64,000 nucleotides of DNA from positions 335,195-399,194 of the forward strand of contig NZ_JAMTCG010000007.1 in the NCBI RefSeq assembly GCF_024171725.1. Reading direction: 5' to 3'. The stretch comes from Williamsia serinedens (GTDB taxonomy: Bacteria > Actinomycetota > Actinomycetes > Mycobacteriales > Mycobacteriaceae). This document shows positions 62,946-64,000 of the stretch, piece by piece. The notes under the pieces are model-generated. The model was given only the letters and a program-made list of their open reading frames with translations, ran no database searches and was not told the DNA's origin. Each line of letters begins with the position of its first letter. The first letter of the stretch is position 1. Both the position numbers and the translations under genes were made by a program.

Positions 62946-63944
62946 CTAGTTGTGATGTCCAGGGAGGTTGGTCAGCCGGGTGATGGGTGGTTGGCCTCCG
63001 GTGGCGCTATGGGCTCGGTGGTGATTGTAGAAGTGCATCCAGGGTTGCAGGGCGTCGCGTCGTGCGGTTTCGGTGTCGTAGTGGCGGGCGTAGGCCCAGC
63101 CGTCGGTCAGGGTGCGGTGGAAGCGTTCGATCTTGCCGTTGGTCTGGGGCCGGTAAGGGCGTGTGCGTTTGTGGACGACGGCGAGCTCGGTGCAGGTGTC
63201 GCGCCAGGCGTGTGACCTGTAGGCCGAGCCGTTGTCGGAGAGGACCCGCTCCACGATGACCCCGCGTTCGGCGAACCAGGCGACCGCGCGCCGCAGTACC
63301 GCGGTCGCGCTCGCCGCTGTCTCGTCGGGACAGATCTCGGCGTAGGCCACGCGGGAGTGATCGTCGATCACGGTGTGCACGAACGCATGTCCCAGCCGGG
63401 GCTGGTACTTGCCGTTGGTGATCCCGGTCCGGTTACGGGTCGCGATCCGGTTGCGGTCACCCTGCTGGCGGCCTGCGTATCTCCAGCCTCCCCCGTCGGG
63501 GATGTTGCCGAACTTGGTGACATCGACGTGGATCATTGACCCGGGGTGGGGGTGTTCGTAGCGGCGGATCGGTTCGCCGGTGACCCGATCGACGTAGGAC
63601 AGCCGATTGATCCGGCAGCGGGTGAGTACCGCATGCACCGTCGAGGCCGGCAGCCCGGTCTGCCCGGCGATCTGCACCGGCCCCAGGCGGTGGCGCCACC
63701 GCAACCGCACGACCTGACGAACGGTGCCCGGCGGGGTCTTGGTCGGGCTTGTGTGGGGTCTCGAGCTGCGGTCGACCATCCCGGCAGGACCCTCGTCGCG
63801 GTAGCGGTCAGCCCATTTGGCCGCGGTACGCGGGGACACCATGAACATTTCCGCAGCGGTGGTGCGGGTCCAGCCCTCGTCGATGATCAGCCGGGCCAGG
63901 CGTAGCCGGGCACGCGGGGTCAGAGCAGCGTTAGCGTGGGACAC
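62946..63944 (-). CDS. IS481-family transposase
   Basis: A 332-residue DDE transposase. The N-terminal helix-turn-helix part is NAALTPRARLRLARLIIDEG and MFMVSPRTAAKWADRYRDEG. The RNase-H-like core has the first Asp in GSMIHVDVTKFGNIPDGGG, the second in RVLSDNGSAYRS, and the Glu in RPQTNGKIERFHRTLTDGW, so the triad is intact. The GTG at 63944 is preferred: GGAGG is six bases upstream and SHANAALTPR is the standard IS481 start. The stop codon overlaps the left inverted repeat. Probably functional. Confidence 0.93.
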   Translation of the reverse strand: MSHANAALTPRARLRLARLIIDEGWTRTTAAEMFMVSPRTAAKWADRYRDEGPAGMVDRSSRPHTSPTKTPPGTVRQVVRLRWRHRLGPVQIAGQTGLPASTVHAVLTRCRINRLSYVDRVTGEPIRRYEHPHPGSMIHVDVTKFGNIPDGGGWRYAGRQQGDRNRIATRNRTGITNGKYQPRLGHAFVHTVIDDHSRVAYAEICPDETAASATAVLRRAVAWFAERGVIVERVLSDNGSAYRSHAWRDTCTELAVVHKRTRPYRPQTNGKIERFHRTLTDGWAYARHYDTETARRDALQPWMHFYNHHRAHSATGGQPPITRLTNLPGHHN

Positions 63945-63992
63945 GAGGGCCTCCGGTCCTGTGAAGCGGTTCCTAGACAGCTCCACTTCACA
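62951..63992 (-). mobile_element. IS481-type insertion sequence
   Basis: The element is about 1.04 kb. The left end starts TGTGATGT (62951-62958), the right end is its imperfect complement ACTTCACA (63985-63992). Only the outermost bases match clearly (TGTGA-GT); further inward the ends diverge. The intact transposase fills the element. No target duplication is convincing, and only eight bases of right flank remain in the window, so the right boundary is tentative. Confidence 0.72.
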
Positions 63993-64000
63993 ACCGGGGG

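Noticed and set aside
62946..63992. Clear target-site duplication around the IS481 element
   Set aside because: Flanking bases do not match convincingly and only eight bases of right flank are available.

Overview
The window is a high-GC actinobacterial chromosome segment. Gene order closely follows, from memory, the Mycobacterium tuberculosis stretch from dnaG/dgt (Rv2343c-Rv2344c) through glyS-smtB-zur, uppS-recO-era-ybeY-phoH, dnaJ2-hrcA, hemW, sir-cysH, the sulfate ABC operon, lepA, the Rv2409c-Rv2411c trio, rpsT, holA and comEA. There is no mycobactin cluster between hrcA and hemW, and CysN is not fused to CysC. Together with a decaprenyl-diphosphate synthase-type UppS, this suggests Mycobacteriales outside Mycobacterium, for example Gordonia, Williamsia or Rhodococcus. 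The genus is an inference.

Layout. (1) 1-10.6 kb: a surface-polysaccharide locus with two Wzz-type proteins (one fused to a P-loop domain), a Wzy-like polymerase, a Wzx-like flippase, three glycosyltransferases and a left-handed beta-helix acyltransferase. Two secreted lipase-like lipoproteins are embedded in it. (2) 10.9-18 kb: tRNA-Asn, tRNA-Met, a small membrane protein, dnaG, an MFS exporter, dgt, a cold-shock-domain protein and glyS. (3) 18.1-32 kb: the smtB-zur zinc regulators, then a long minus-strand housekeeping block (uppS, recO, a YhgE/Pip protein, era, a CorC-like protein, ybeY, phoH, an esterase, rsmE, dnaJ2, hrcA, hemW). (4) 32-43.5 kb: sulfur assimilation. A plus-strand operon (cysteine-containing leader peptide, sir, cysH, cysD, cysN, sirohydrochlorin chelatase) reduces sulfate. 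A minus-strand operon (a second cysteine-containing leader, then sbp, cysT, cysW, cysA) imports it. An HtrA-type protease lies between them. (5) 43.5-58.2 kb: small membrane proteins, a GH15 trehalase-like enzyme, a DUF559-type gene bracketed by inverted 21-bp repeat arrays, a CDF metal transporter, an M3 peptidase, lepA, two small plus-strand genes (a hydrolase and a PemK-like protein), the transglutaminase/alpha-E/ATP-grasp trio and a sulfotransferase-like gene. (6) 58.2-64 kb: rpsT, a strong terminator, holA, comEC, comEA, then a broken end. Only the C-terminus of a DegV-family gene remains, followed by a lysine-rich small gene of different composition and an IS481-type element whose right end is close to the window edge.

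The most unusual signals are in the spaces between convergent genes. At the 3' ends of dnaG, cysA and the transglutaminase gene, the last codons plus the stop codon are copied in tandem downstream (units of 23, 29 and 24 bp, unrelated between loci). The DUF559-type gene is flanked by nine and four copies of one 21-bp unit in opposite orientation, an arrangement that could support inversion. The two sulfur operons each begin with a 29-residue leader peptide carrying two cysteines near its C-terminus, which fits cysteine-responsive attenuation.
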